Origin: DASSBQ01 sp040981125
GTDB taxonomy: Bacteria > Nitrospirota > Nitrospiria > Nitrospirales > Nitrospiraceae
NCBI GenBank assembly: GCA_040981125.1
Contig: JANRMQ010000007.1
Location: 1-64,000, forward strand
Direction: 5' to 3'
Length of the DNA: 64,000 bases
Part shown: piece after piece, positions 34,046-42,621 of the stretch
Position numbering within the stretch: position 1 is the stretch's first letter
Layout: every line of letters begins with the position of its first letter
Notes under the pieces: model-generated
Databases searched by the model: none
Told to the model about the DNA's origin: nothing
What the model saw: the letters and a program-made list of their open reading frames with translations, nothing else
Translations under genes and position numbers: made by a program

Positions 34046-34258
34046 ATGGCGGAAAATAACGCCCTGTACGCCATCCGATTTCCGGATGGATCAGTCAGCC
34101 TCTACATTGATGAAGAATATGCCCTGGAGCGCGGGGTGGACCCGTCGAAGCTGGTTCGCGTAGAAATCCCGCGGGACTTGTTCGTCAGCGGCACTATTCA
34201 GCAAATTCGCGAGTACGTCGCCGTGTACCTTGAGACGAACCGTCAAGGAACCGCATAA
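34046..34258 (+). CDS. Small protein of unknown function, 70 residues
   Basis: A 70-residue soluble protein (ATG 34046 with AGGAG seven bases upstream) with mixed strands and helices: LYAIRFPDGSVSLYIDEEY, then VRVEIPRDLF and a C-terminal helix IQQIREYVAVYLE. I do not recognise the family. It is 20 bp upstream of the next unknown gene, so the pair is probably cotranscribed. Confidence 0.65.
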   Translation: MAENNALYAIRFPDGSVSLYIDEEYALERGVDPSKLVRVEIPRDLFVSGTIQQIREYVAVYLETNRQGTA

Positions 34259-34278
34259 CCATATTGGAACATTCCACC

Positions 34279-35448
34279 ATGCCGTCCATTCTCACACACG
34301 AAGACATTCAAACTGTGATCGACGGGTTGCCCATCCAAGGGCGCGTGATGCTGCGGCTCATGCTGCTCCAGCACTTTGATGTCCTCCAAGAGGATATTGA
34401 ATATATCGCCGCCGACCGCCCCGACCCCCGTTGTGTCTCCGGAACCAAACCGACGCAGATTCTCACCCGCGATGCCATCAGCTCCGTCGAGCAGCGCCGG
34501 GATCAATATCGGAAGCAGGTCCGACTGCGCCGTGAACGAGTCTGGCTCCAAATCGAAACTCTGCGCAAGCTGATCCGTATCTGTGAGGCCACTTCCGCAG
34601 CCGCCAAACGCCTGCTTGCCGGGGCCGGCATGGAACCGGGCGCCATCAATGAACTGATACAGCAGGCGCGCACGGCCATACGCAAGCCGGCAATGCGTAC
34701 TCTCGACCGCAGATGGGAAGATAACGAGATCACGGCCGAGGAATACCAGAAGGCCCGGCTCGCCATCGAACTCCAGGCTCAAATCCGCATGATCGACAAA
34801 CATCGCAAGCGCTTGGAGCTCGCTGAGCGCGAGTGGACCTCCGCCCATGCATCTCCCTTGCTGGATCATGAAATCGGGCATATCTGGGGCATCCCCGCCG
34901 GCAGCTTATTGGCCCGCAAGGTGAAGTATCTCCATCAGTATCTTCAAGGACTTCATAAACGAATCGGCTTAAAAGAGCCGGCAATGAACCCCGCCACGAC
35001 GCCGCCGCTCGATCTGTGGAAAGAAACATTGGCCGTCCTTTCGGAGAGACCGGTGGAACGGTCCGTCGCTACCTATGACGGGCTTGAGAAAACGGAGGAA
35101 AAACTCCTGGAGAAACTCCACGCATTCGCCTCAGGCACGCTGCCGGAAGAGGTCGAGGGAAAATTCTGGTTGTCCCTCGTTCACGGAGCCAGCTCGAATG
35201 CCGTGCTTTCCGAACCGACGCGGACCGTATTTGGACTCCAGCGGCTGGCTGCGATCCTCGGGGAAACGGATCTGGAGGGAGACACATTCGAACAGGATCT
35301 CCTGGCTCGGACAGCTCCGACGCCGAAGGAAGAGGCGGCGTTGCTGGAAGCATCCCCCTCCCCATCCAAAGAGAAGCTTTCCGAGATTCAGGAGCATATC
35401 CTGCGCAGTTTCGCCGGGGAAGACAGAAATGTCCCCCAAGGCTGGTGA
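34279..35448 (+). CDS. Helical protein of unknown function
   Basis: A 389-residue soluble, strongly helical and charged protein. Residues 60-200 look like long helices with coiled-coil character (SVEQRRDQYRKQVRLRRERV, IDKHRKRLELAEREW). A short C-terminal region is acidic. A GHIWGIPAG stretch near 200 is the most distinctive part. There is no signal peptide and no recognised enzyme motif. A TTG at 34264 is an alternative start; neither has a strong ribosome-binding site. The gene follows the small protein at 34046. Confidence 0.7.
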   Translation: MPSILTHEDIQTVIDGLPIQGRVMLRLMLLQHFDVLQEDIEYIAADRPDPRCVSGTKPTQILTRDAISSVEQRRDQYRKQVRLRRERVWLQIETLRKLIRICEATSAAAKRLLAGAGMEPGAINELIQQARTAIRKPAMRTLDRRWEDNEITAEEYQKARLAIELQAQIRMIDKHRKRLELAEREWTSAHASPLLDHEIGHIWGIPAGSLLARKVKYLHQYLQGLHKRIGLKEPAMNPATTPPLDLWKETLAVLSERPVERSVATYDGLEKTEEKLLEKLHAFASGTLPEEVEGKFWLSLVHGASSNAVLSEPTRTVFGLQRLAAILGETDLEGDTFEQDLLARTAPTPKEEAALLEASPSPSKEKLSEIQEHILRSFAGEDRNVPQGW

Positions 35449-35473
35449 GCGGGACCATTCCGCTGGTTTTTTT
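35448..35473 (+). terminator. Possible weak terminator after helical-protein gene
   Basis: AGCGG (35448-35452) and CCGCT (35460-35464) form a short stem. Two bases later there are seven T (35467-35473). The stem is only five pairs, so efficiency is uncertain. Confidence 0.45.
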
Positions 35474-35511
35474 CATCTCCCCGCTTTTCTGCGAGACCTG
35501 AGTTTTGTATA

Positions 35512-35952
35512 ATGAGCTGCATGTGGTTGCGCTCGTCCCTTCGAATCTTCTCGTCCAGCCCGTCCCGTTGGTCGCTCGTCGCCGCTTCAGCGCTCCTGGG
35601 TTTTCTCATGACGTCGACGCTGTACGCCGCCATCTTGACTGAAGTCACCGAGTTGTTGGCTCATCCGGATCAATATGATCATCAAGTCGTCGCCGTAAGC
35701 GGCAAGGTCTCCAATTTCCAATTGGCCACCAACCGCGAAGGACGACCTGCATATGGATTTCTGCTCCAGTCATCCGCCGGAACGGTCAAGGTGGTTGGGT
35801 TGGGAAAGGCTGAAGTCCGCGAAGGAGATTACGTCATCGTCGAAGGCGTGTTCAGTCGCCTCCGGCAGGCAGGCCGGACGATCGTCTATAACGAGATTAA
35901 AGCCACATCAGTCCAATCCATGACCCGCATGAATCCCGACCTCGTCGGCTAG
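35512..35952 (+). CDS. Exported OB-fold-like protein
   Basis: A 146-residue protein with a hydrophobic N-terminal signal or anchor (SLVAASALLGFLMTSTLYA). The mature part (about 105 residues) looks like a small OB-fold: LTEVTELLAHPDQYDHQVVAVSGKV, then FLLQSSAGTVKVVGL and EGDYVIVEGVFSRLR. This pattern occurs in tOB-fold and cytochrome-biogenesis-type periplasmic proteins, but no specific family is assigned. The ATG is inside a TATAATG sequence with no Shine-Dalgarno; an internal ATG could also serve. Confidence 0.65.
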   Translation: MSCMWLRSSLRIFSSSPSRWSLVAASALLGFLMTSTLYAAILTEVTELLAHPDQYDHQVVAVSGKVSNFQLATNREGRPAYGFLLQSSAGTVKVVGLGKAEVREGDYVIVEGVFSRLRQAGRTIVYNEIKATSVQSMTRMNPDLVG

Positions 35953-36339
35953 AATCCCAATTTTCCTCCTACGCCTTTCTTGCTTTGCTTCGCATCCGAT
36001 ATCTGATTTCACAGCGCCATGGCTTCGTGTGGTTGAATGAATCGGTCTCAACGCCCCAAGGACCTCACGCTCGGGCGCCGGCCCCCGGACGGGGCATTCA
36101 TTAGCCATCGCGAGCACGGTTTTCTTATCGTACTCCCCGTGCAAGCCGGCCGGATGCTTTTGCCGGGTACGGGCCTGAATTGCATCTTTTTCAGGATCTT
36201 GGCAAGGCCTTTGAACGAGCCCATCCCGGAAGCGCCGTGGATTTTGAGTGGGATCGGACTGTTAAAGCGACTTCCACGGCTCCGACAAAGGGTCGTGAGT
36301 AGTCGGAGCACAATTTGGCTGGTGACTCAGTCACTCCGA
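35953..36339. other. Region without an intact gene
   Basis: About 390 bp between the OB-fold gene and the regulator at 36340. No intact gene can be supported. It holds a possible frameshifted small gene on the - strand (separate entry). A hairpin-like AAGCGCCGTGGA / TCCACGGCT pair occurs near 36230-36290. Confidence 0.45.
36045..36224 (-). pseudogene. Possible frameshifted small gene
   Basis: From ATG 36224 on the - strand a peptide begins MGSFKGLAKILKKMQFRP and runs to RPACTG. One base later, in another frame, it continues EYDKKTVLAMANECPVRG. Adding one G to the GGGG run at the junction (near 36142-36146) would join both into a reading frame of about 60 coding-looking codons. The end is unclear. 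Either a pseudogene or a homopolymer sequencing error. No ribosome-binding site is strong, and I do not recognise the family, so this is a low-confidence call. Confidence 0.28.
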
Positions 36340-37692
36340 TCAGGACAGGGCGGCATCAGCCGCTCGATCCAATCCATACTGGCGGATGCGCCGGTAGAGC
36401 GTCGAGCGACTAATGCCCAATTCCTGGGCCGCGCGGCTCAAATTGCCGCGTGAAAGAGTAAAGGCCTTCATAATGAGATCGGTTTCAATGCGCTGTTGAT
36501 TGACCTTCAACGAGATGCTGTCCGCTTGCGCGTCTCGTTCGCCGCTTTGAAGATCGAGATCGGACGGCTCGATATGGGGTCCTTCAGCGACGACCATGGC
36601 ACGCTGAACTCGACCGGCCAGTTCGCGGACATTATCCGGCCAGGCATGAACGCGCATGGCGTCGAGCGCGCCCTTTGTGAATCCGACGATGGGTGTGCTC
36701 CGTTCGTCTGCCAACCGCCGGAGAAACATCTTTGCCAATACGGGGATATCCTCCTCACGTTCCCGCAGAGGGGGCACCGTGATATGCATTGGAAACCGTC
36801 GAGAAAGGTCCGGCGTTCGCCGGTGCTCCTCCATCGAAGCCATGGACTCATAACTCGAAGATGCCACAATCCGCACACCGCCCTGCTCGGATGGCCGTTC
36901 GAACACACGAAGAAGTATCTCACCGGATTCGGCCGGCATATGGCTCACATCGTCAAAAAATATGGTGCCGCCTTCGGCCGATGCCAACTTTCCGCTTTTC
37001 CCGCCGGGGCCTGATCCAGCGATTCCCGGCTCAGCGCCAAAGAGTTCGGCTTCGAGCAGAGCGGGGGGTAAGACTCCGCAGGCGACAGGTACGAACGGTC
37101 GGTTGGCGCGCGCACTTCGCTGATGAATAATCCGCGCAATGAACTCCCTGCCGGTTCCGGGTTCACCTGTGATCATGACGGGGACATCCGTCATGGCCGC
37201 TTGCCTCACCGCTTCATGAATAGGAACCATAGCGGAGCTGGTCCCCATGATTTCCTCGATATGATCAAAGGCCTGCGCCGGTTCGACGCCGTCCTGCCGC
37301 GCTTCCTGTTCGAGTTCGGCAAGCCAACCGGCTCGGCGCAGAATCGCCCTGAGGACCGAGAGGTCAATGGGTTTATACAACACATCGAAAGCGCCGTATC
37401 GAACCGCCTCCACGGCCAGGTGCCGCTCACTGTACCCCGTACAAACAACCGTCTTACACCGACTCCCGCTACGCTGCATCGAGCGAAGCAGGCTGAAGCC
37501 CTGCTCGGGGGAGCATTTGGGTGGAAGTCCGAGATCCAATAGTACCAGCCGCGGGGACTCCCGTTCGATCAGCAGAGACGCCTGTTCGACACTCTCCGTC
37601 ACCATCACGTCAAACTCATCGCTGAGGGTCGACTGCAGCAACGTCACGATCGGTTCATAATCTTCGACGATCAACAGAGACGGTTTCGGCAC
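36340..37692 (-). CDS. NtrC-like response regulator with degenerate AAA+ domain
   Basis: A 450-residue protein starting at GTG 37692 with GGAGG nine bases upstream. A receiver domain (phosphoacceptor D53 in LLDLGLP) is followed by an AAA+ domain and a Fis-type helix-turn-helix (NLSRAAQELGISRSTLYRRI). The AAA+ domain departs from the family: Walker A is GEPGTGR (176-182) with Arg in place of Lys, the GAFTGA loop needed to contact sigma54 is absent (GIAGSG at 223-228), and the Walker B acid pair is DD, not DE. It therefore probably binds DNA without activating sigma54 in the standard way. No kinase is directly next to it on the same transcript; the pair at 38-42 kb is 690 bp away. Confidence 0.85.
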   Translation of the reverse strand: MPKPSLLIVEDYEPIVTLLQSTLSDEFDVMVTESVEQASLLIERESPRLVLLDLGLPPKCSPEQGFSLLRSMQRSGSRCKTVVCTGYSERHLAVEAVRYGAFDVLYKPIDLSVLRAILRRAGWLAELEQEARQDGVEPAQAFDHIEEIMGTSSAMVPIHEAVRQAAMTDVPVMITGEPGTGREFIARIIHQRSARANRPFVPVACGVLPPALLEAELFGAEPGIAGSGPGGKSGKLASAEGGTIFFDDVSHMPAESGEILLRVFERPSEQGGVRIVASSSYESMASMEEHRRTPDLSRRFPMHITVPPLREREEDIPVLAKMFLRRLADERSTPIVGFTKGALDAMRVHAWPDNVRELAGRVQRAMVVAEGPHIEPSDLDLQSGERDAQADSISLKVNQQRIETDLIMKAFTLSRGNLSRAAQELGISRSTLYRRIRQYGLDRAADAALS

Positions 37693-38379
37693 GGGTCGCC
37701 TCCCTCCATACGTGGCATATTCATTTCTACATTTCCGAGGCGGGCGGCATGATCATCGATCAGCGGCACGACGGCGGGCTCTTCGAAAATCTTGAACGAT
37801 CTCCGATCCTATTGCGCGCAGAGCAATATGCCGGCGCCGAACGCCATCGTCCGGTTTTCCATGTCGGATGATTGACACTCTCCCGCTGCGCCACTGCAAT
37901 GGTCGGCACATGAGGCAGGACGGATTGGAGGAGACGCAGAGCGCCTGGTGCCGTGCCGTTCTCGGGAAGGAGACGGGAGATTCATCGCGGCACGCAGGAC
38001 GTGTTTGAGCCGGCGGCCCGTTCATCGCGCCACCGGTGCAGACGATCTTCCATCATCGGCCCCCACCATGCCATATCTTGAAGCAACGCGGCCTCACTCG
38101 CACGCAACCGCGTGAGGGCCCCCGGCCACGATGGTCCCGTCTTCCGGAGACTATGGCAACGTTCGGGAGAAAAACGATCGGTGTGAGAACCACGGACTTC
38201 GGTCAACACATCCCACAGCGAGGAAGCGCTGCTCGCCCAGAGATCTTCCATGGCGATGTATTGTACGCGGGAACACGGCGGGAACTATCACGCTCCGTTT
38301 GATTGTCTCGTCACACTTATCCAAAACCGCGTGTCATCATTTGTACGATAACCCAGGGACATGACCCGCGTCTTTGCGA
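37693..38379. other. Sparse region between two regulator genes
   Basis: About 690 bp. The only frame with a plausible protein-like composition is the one at 37982-38251 on the - strand (separate entry). No promoter, repeat or RNA gene could be placed with confidence. Confidence 0.45.
37982..38251 (-). CDS. Questionable small protein
   Basis: An 89-codon frame (MEDLWASSASSLWDVLTEV start, PMMEDRLHRWRDERAA near the end) has a helical, tryptophan-rich look that could be coding. It has no ribosome-binding site, and an in-frame stop lies 11 codons upstream of the ATG. I do not recognise the family. It is listed because it lies in a long region with no other gene. Confidence 0.3.
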   Translation of the reverse strand: MEDLWASSASSLWDVLTEVRGSHTDRFSPERCHSLRKTGPSWPGALTRLRASEAALLQDMAWWGPMMEDRLHRWRDERAAGSNTSCVPR

Positions 38380-39018
38380 TCACAGCACCAGACCGTGTTG
38401 TATGGCATAGCGGGTCAGTTCGGCGTTATTTTTCAAACCCATTTTTTCGAGTATCCGCGCCCGATAGGTGCTGATCGTCGTGACGCTCAAGTGAACTTCT
38501 TCGGCAATTTCACTCACCGTTTTCCCGGACGCGATCAAGCACAGCACTTCATATTCTCGATCCGATAGCCGTTGATGAGGGAGCTTTTCGGCTCCGCTCC
38601 GCACGGTCAAGGCCAGCGCCTCCCCGACGGTCGCGCTGACATATTGCCCGCCTGCCAACACTTTCTTTGCCGCGTGCACCAATTCTTCCGGAGCGCTCGA
38701 CTTCGTGAGATAGCCCGATGCGCCGGCCTTGAACATTCGAATCGCGTACTGATCTTCGGGATGCATACTGAGGATCAGAACCGGCAAGCCCGGATTCAAG
38801 CCTTTCAGTTCCTTGAGCACATCCGGCCCGGTTCGCCCCGGCATGCTGATGTCCATGATGACCAGATCGAAGGTCTTGGCTTTGATCTCCTGCAACATCT
38901 CCAGCGCATTCCCGCATTCCGCCACCGCAGCGCCCTTGAACCCTTCTGCAAGGATGTCCTTCACCCCCCGCCGAAACGATGGATGATCGTCCACAATCAA
39001 GAATTTCACGCTCGTCAT
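38380..39018 (-). CDS. NarL/LuxR-family response regulator
   Basis: A 212-residue regulator. Receiver domain: IVDDHPSFRRGV at the acidic pocket, phosphoacceptor Asp in LVIMDISMPG and Lys in LTKSSAP. A GerE/LuxR helix-turn-helix follows (LSDREYEVLCLIASGKTVSEIA, HLSVTTISTYRARI). Its ATG overlaps the stop of the upstream multi-PAS kinase (ATGA), so this is its cognate partner. Target genes are not known. Confidence 0.93.
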   Translation of the reverse strand: MTSVKFLIVDDHPSFRRGVKDILAEGFKGAAVAECGNALEMLQEIKAKTFDLVIMDISMPGRTGPDVLKELKGLNPGLPVLILSMHPEDQYAIRMFKAGASGYLTKSSAPEELVHAAKKVLAGGQYVSATVGEALALTVRSGAEKLPHQRLSDREYEVLCLIASGKTVSEIAEEVHLSVTTISTYRARILEKMGLKNNAELTRYAIQHGLVL

Positions 39019-42000
39019 GATCGTTCTCCACCGATACCATCCGTACAACGCGGAAGCCGTAAGACAATGGTCGTCCCGCCGTCGGAACCGGCCTGAATCG
39101 TCAAATCACCTCCCAACAGGCCGGCACGTTCTCTCATCCCCTGCAATCCGAACGAGCGGGGATGGGACAGCCGGTCTTCCGTGATTCCGCGACCATTGTC
39201 AGCGACCACCAGCCGAATGGCCTCCTCCTGTTCCTCCAGTTCGACCAGCACGGAAGTGGCGCCGGCATGGCGCACCACATTCGTCAGCGCTTCCTGGCAA
39301 ATTCGAAATACGGCGGTCGCCTGCTCCGGTTCGAGTTTCAACTCCTCGTGGCTGAACGAGCATCGGCAGACAATCCCCGTCCGGCGTTGAAAATCACGGC
39401 ACTGCCATTCAATTGCGGCCACCAGCCCGAGATCATCCAGCACCCCGGGGCGCAGTTCCGCCACGATTCGCTGCACCGAGGCGATCGTCGCGTCCACCTG
39501 TTCCTTCATGGATCGAATCCGTTCATCCGCGGCCGGCTGTTCCCGGCTGCCGAGTTTCTCGCCGACCAGATTCCCGAGCCGCGACAGATCGATTTTCAAA
39601 CAGGTCAGGCCGACGCCCAATTCGTCATGCAATTCCCGCGCAATCCTGGTTCGCTCTTCCTCACGGATCCCTTCCATGCGACGCGAGAGAGTGCGGAGCC
39701 GCTTAAACGAGTCCTGAATTTGTTCTTCAGCCCGCATCCGCTCCGTCGTGTCCTTGAATACCACCACGACGCCGACTACCTCCCCTCGCTCTCGTATCGA
39801 GGTGCTGACGTATTCCACCGGGAATTTGGACCCATCCTTGCGCCAGAACACGTCGCGATCCATATGAACGATCCGCTCCTCCACAAGTCCCGCCCGAATC
39901 GGACAAGCCTCGCTCGGAAGGGGCGAGCCGTCCGCGCAGGAATGATGCACCAGGTCGTGTATGGGACGCCCGATGAGGTCTTCCACTTCCCAGCCCAGCA
40001 TTTTGGCCGCCGCAGGATTGATGAAGGTCGTGCGTCCTTCGCGGTCTGTGCCATAGATGCCCTCGCCGGCCGAGTCCAGGACCAGGTGATGATGCCGGTT
40101 CAGCCGTTCCAATTCTTCTTCCGCGCGCCGGCGTTCCGTAATATCGCGAATGATCAAGGTGAAAAAGAGATCGGTCTTGCCTTTCCAGGCAGCCAGACTC
40201 AACTCCATTGGAAATTCCGACCCATCCTTGCGTCTCCCGACCATCTCCAACGTGCTGCCGGCGGTCGAAGGGCGGTCCAACAGGCGGGCCCGCTGAAAGC
40301 TGTGTTGCAACAGGTCATGATAGCGGCTTGGCAGAACCGTCGAGATGGGCAGACCGACGATATCCTGCGCGGCGTAGCCGAAGGCGGCTTCGGCGCCTTT
40401 GTTCCAATACGCGATTCTCATGAGCGCGCTGACCAGCACGATCGCTTCTCTCGTCGACTGCACAATGGAGCGCAACCGCTCCTCGCTGTCTCGAAGCGCA
40501 TCCTCGATCCGCCGCCGCTCGGTGACATCGCGCACCACTCCCAGGACGCCGACGATGCGACCGTTCTGAATCTGGGGGGCGCCGACAAATTCCCCGAGCA
40601 CATGCCCCCCGGCTTTCACCGTGAGATGCATCGAGCAGGTGAGGGACGTGCCGCGTTCAAGGATCGCCTTGATGACATCCCGGCAAAACGACACATCGTC
40701 CGGATGGAGCAGCGAACTGAGCGGCTCGCCGATCCATTGCGCGCGGGACCATTGGGTCACCGTTTCAAAGGCCGGGTTGAGCGATGTGATCAGTCCGGCT
40801 TGGGACACCGTGAAAATCATATCCTGCGCGCCCTCGACGAGGCTACGGAAGCGGTGTTCCGATTCATACAGCGCCTGCTGCGCCTGCTTCAACCAGGTGA
40901 TATCGTGAAAGACCGCCACGGCTCCGCGAGGCCGGCCGTCGGTGGCCTTGATCGCTTGCGCATTGACGCTCACCCATCGGCCGAGTTCACCGGCTGCAGG
41001 CCGTATGCACATCTCGGCCCAATCCACCCTTTCCCCTCGGAGCGCGCGCACCAGCGGCCAATCGGAGGTTGGAAAGGGAGTGGCTCCGTCGCCACGGAAT
41101 ACTCCGATCCGTTTCGGCCAGTCATTGGGGGGCGTCTCGAGCGGAGACAATCCGATAATGTTCTCCATCGCCGGGTTGGCAAGAATCAGGCGCCCATCGG
41201 CATCCGTCACGACCACGCCGTCGCCCATGCTGCGGAGGATGGATTGCACGATTTGCGTCTGTTCCTGCATGGCTCCATCTGAACGCTGGAGCGCATCGGC
41301 TCGGTCCCGCAAGTCCTGGGTGGCTTTCGAAATCCGAGCGGCCTGCGCCCGAACCGCGTCTTCATAGAACTCCAGCAACTGTTCCGTCACGCCCATGAAC
41401 GGTGCCTGGCGCAGTTGAACCGCGGCGGACTCTTCCTCTGTTCTGCCGTCCGGCGGCACGGTAGGAGATTGGCCCGCCCGGGTGCGTGGACTCTCGGCAA
41501 AGGGCAAGAGGGAGACCTTCACGCCGAGCGCCAGCGATTTGCACAAGTTGGCGGTTTCACGATCGACCGGGATCCGGCAGAAGAGGATGACGGCGAATAA
41601 ATCCTTGGGAGACAACAGGCCGCCGAAGCAGAGGACTGACTCAATTCCATGCTTGCGGACGAATTCGTCCTGCACCGGGACATAGGGACTGCCGGCGGCG
41701 GTCGGCACAAAAAACACGTTGTAGGTCGTTTCCTCCAAATCCACCAAGAAATCGCGCTCGGGAGAGACGGCCGTTTCCAACGACACCCCGAATTGATGCA
41801 GTAATTGCGAGAACATGGGAAGCTGTCGAACAAACGCAGGACTGACCAATGGAATGGCCCGGTAACGCCGTGAATTTTCCACCCTGTTCCATTCGGGTTG
41901 GAGGCCGGCGGAAGCAATCAATGTGAAACATCTCGTGTCCGGGTCGGGCGTCATGCCCCCGATCTTCTCGCGGGCAAGAGCCTGAGTATCCGGATCAAGC

Positions 42001-42200
42001 GATTGATATGAACAGGTCTTGAAACAGCGCACGAGCACGCAATCCCGCCGGCCGGTCGCCGGATCTCCGAGGTGCCCGAACAAATACCTCACGACACGAT
42101 CAGCCGCCTCCCGGAGCGTGGCCGACTCCCGCCCCAACCGCCTGAGGGCCGCGGAACATTCGATCATTTCCCGGAGAGAGAAACGCGCGAGGCTATACAT
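39015..42200 (-). CDS. Multi-PAS histidine kinase (HisKA_3 type)
   Basis: A 1061-residue cytoplasmic sensor kinase, with no clear membrane helix. The first 260 residues form an unassigned sensory region ending in a GAF-like stretch (ESVLCFGGLLSPKDLFAVILF). A short coiled coil follows, then four PAS domains between about 320 and 830, and a NarX-type dimerisation domain with the phosphoacceptor His in IARELHDELG. The ATPase domain has VVADNGRGITED and the GLQGMRERAGLLGG region. It probably phosphorylates the LuxR-type regulator encoded by the overlapping next gene. ATG 42200 is chosen because an AGGGA site precedes it; ATG 42218 would add six residues. Confidence 0.92.
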   Translation of the reverse strand: MYSLARFSLREMIECSAALRRLGRESATLREAADRVVRYLFGHLGDPATGRRDCVLVRCFKTCSYQSLDPDTQALAREKIGGMTPDPDTRCFTLIASAGLQPEWNRVENSRRYRAIPLVSPAFVRQLPMFSQLLHQFGVSLETAVSPERDFLVDLEETTYNVFFVPTAAGSPYVPVQDEFVRKHGIESVLCFGGLLSPKDLFAVILFCRIPVDRETANLCKSLALGVKVSLLPFAESPRTRAGQSPTVPPDGRTEEESAAVQLRQAPFMGVTEQLLEFYEDAVRAQAARISKATQDLRDRADALQRSDGAMQEQTQIVQSILRSMGDGVVVTDADGRLILANPAMENIIGLSPLETPPNDWPKRIGVFRGDGATPFPTSDWPLVRALRGERVDWAEMCIRPAAGELGRWVSVNAQAIKATDGRPRGAVAVFHDITWLKQAQQALYESEHRFRSLVEGAQDMIFTVSQAGLITSLNPAFETVTQWSRAQWIGEPLSSLLHPDDVSFCRDVIKAILERGTSLTCSMHLTVKAGGHVLGEFVGAPQIQNGRIVGVLGVVRDVTERRRIEDALRDSEERLRSIVQSTREAIVLVSALMRIAYWNKGAEAAFGYAAQDIVGLPISTVLPSRYHDLLQHSFQRARLLDRPSTAGSTLEMVGRRKDGSEFPMELSLAAWKGKTDLFFTLIIRDITERRRAEEELERLNRHHHLVLDSAGEGIYGTDREGRTTFINPAAAKMLGWEVEDLIGRPIHDLVHHSCADGSPLPSEACPIRAGLVEERIVHMDRDVFWRKDGSKFPVEYVSTSIRERGEVVGVVVVFKDTTERMRAEEQIQDSFKRLRTLSRRMEGIREEERTRIARELHDELGVGLTCLKIDLSRLGNLVGEKLGSREQPAADERIRSMKEQVDATIASVQRIVAELRPGVLDDLGLVAAIEWQCRDFQRRTGIVCRCSFSHEELKLEPEQATAVFRICQEALTNVVRHAGATSVLVELEEQEEAIRLVVADNGRGITEDRLSHPRSFGLQGMRERAGLLGGDLTIQAGSDGGTTIVLRLPRCTDGIGGERS

Positions 42201-42408
42201 GGGCTGGTCCCTGTCCATGCGACCGTCGTGGCTGGGAAGGGCGGAAGAAAGACATGGGGATGTCCCGGCTCATCTCGGCCCGCACCGAGAATCCGCCTCG
42301 TGACATGCCAAACGAGAAGGTCTTCCGCTTCTCATTCGAGCCGAGTCTAGTGAAGGGTCGGCATCATGTCAAGGCAAGGACCGGGCAAGATGGTCCGGTT
42401 CACTCAAT

Positions 42409-42453
42409 AATTGCGCACGCCGGAATTGCGCACGCCGGAATTGCGCACGCCGG
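42409..42453. repeat. Three tandem copies of a 15-bp repeat
   Basis: AATTGCGCACGCCGG occurs three times, perfectly and head to tail (42409, 42424, 42439), followed by a degenerate fourth copy. It lies in the 420-bp region (42201-42621) between the multi-PAS kinase start and the Lon-like gene. The kinase and the Lon-like gene are transcribed away from it. The rest of the interval shows no gene. Copy number could vary between strains. Confidence 0.92.
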
Positions 42454-42621
42454 GCTTGCGGCGCGCCGCGTGATGGTTCGTGAACCGTCTCATCCTTCAA
42501 GGTGGAACTTATTTCCGGGTGATCGCTCCATTCTTGCCCAGACGCCGTGCGGCGCGTGCCTAGTGATCGGCGGCTGATCCGTTGATTTGTCAAAACGCGA
42601 CCCCTCATCTAGACTTGTTCC

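Noticed and set aside
39162..41282. A 706-codon open frame on the + strand inside the multi-PAS kinase
   Set aside because: It is antisense to a clearly conserved kinase, and its translation shows no domain. Long antisense frames are expected in GC-rich coding DNA.
42336..42355. A possible fifth ACTAGG-type site upstream of the multi-PAS kinase
   Set aside because: The left half (ACTAGA on the - strand) is close, but the right half has two or more mismatches and no -10 lies at the 22-bp distance.
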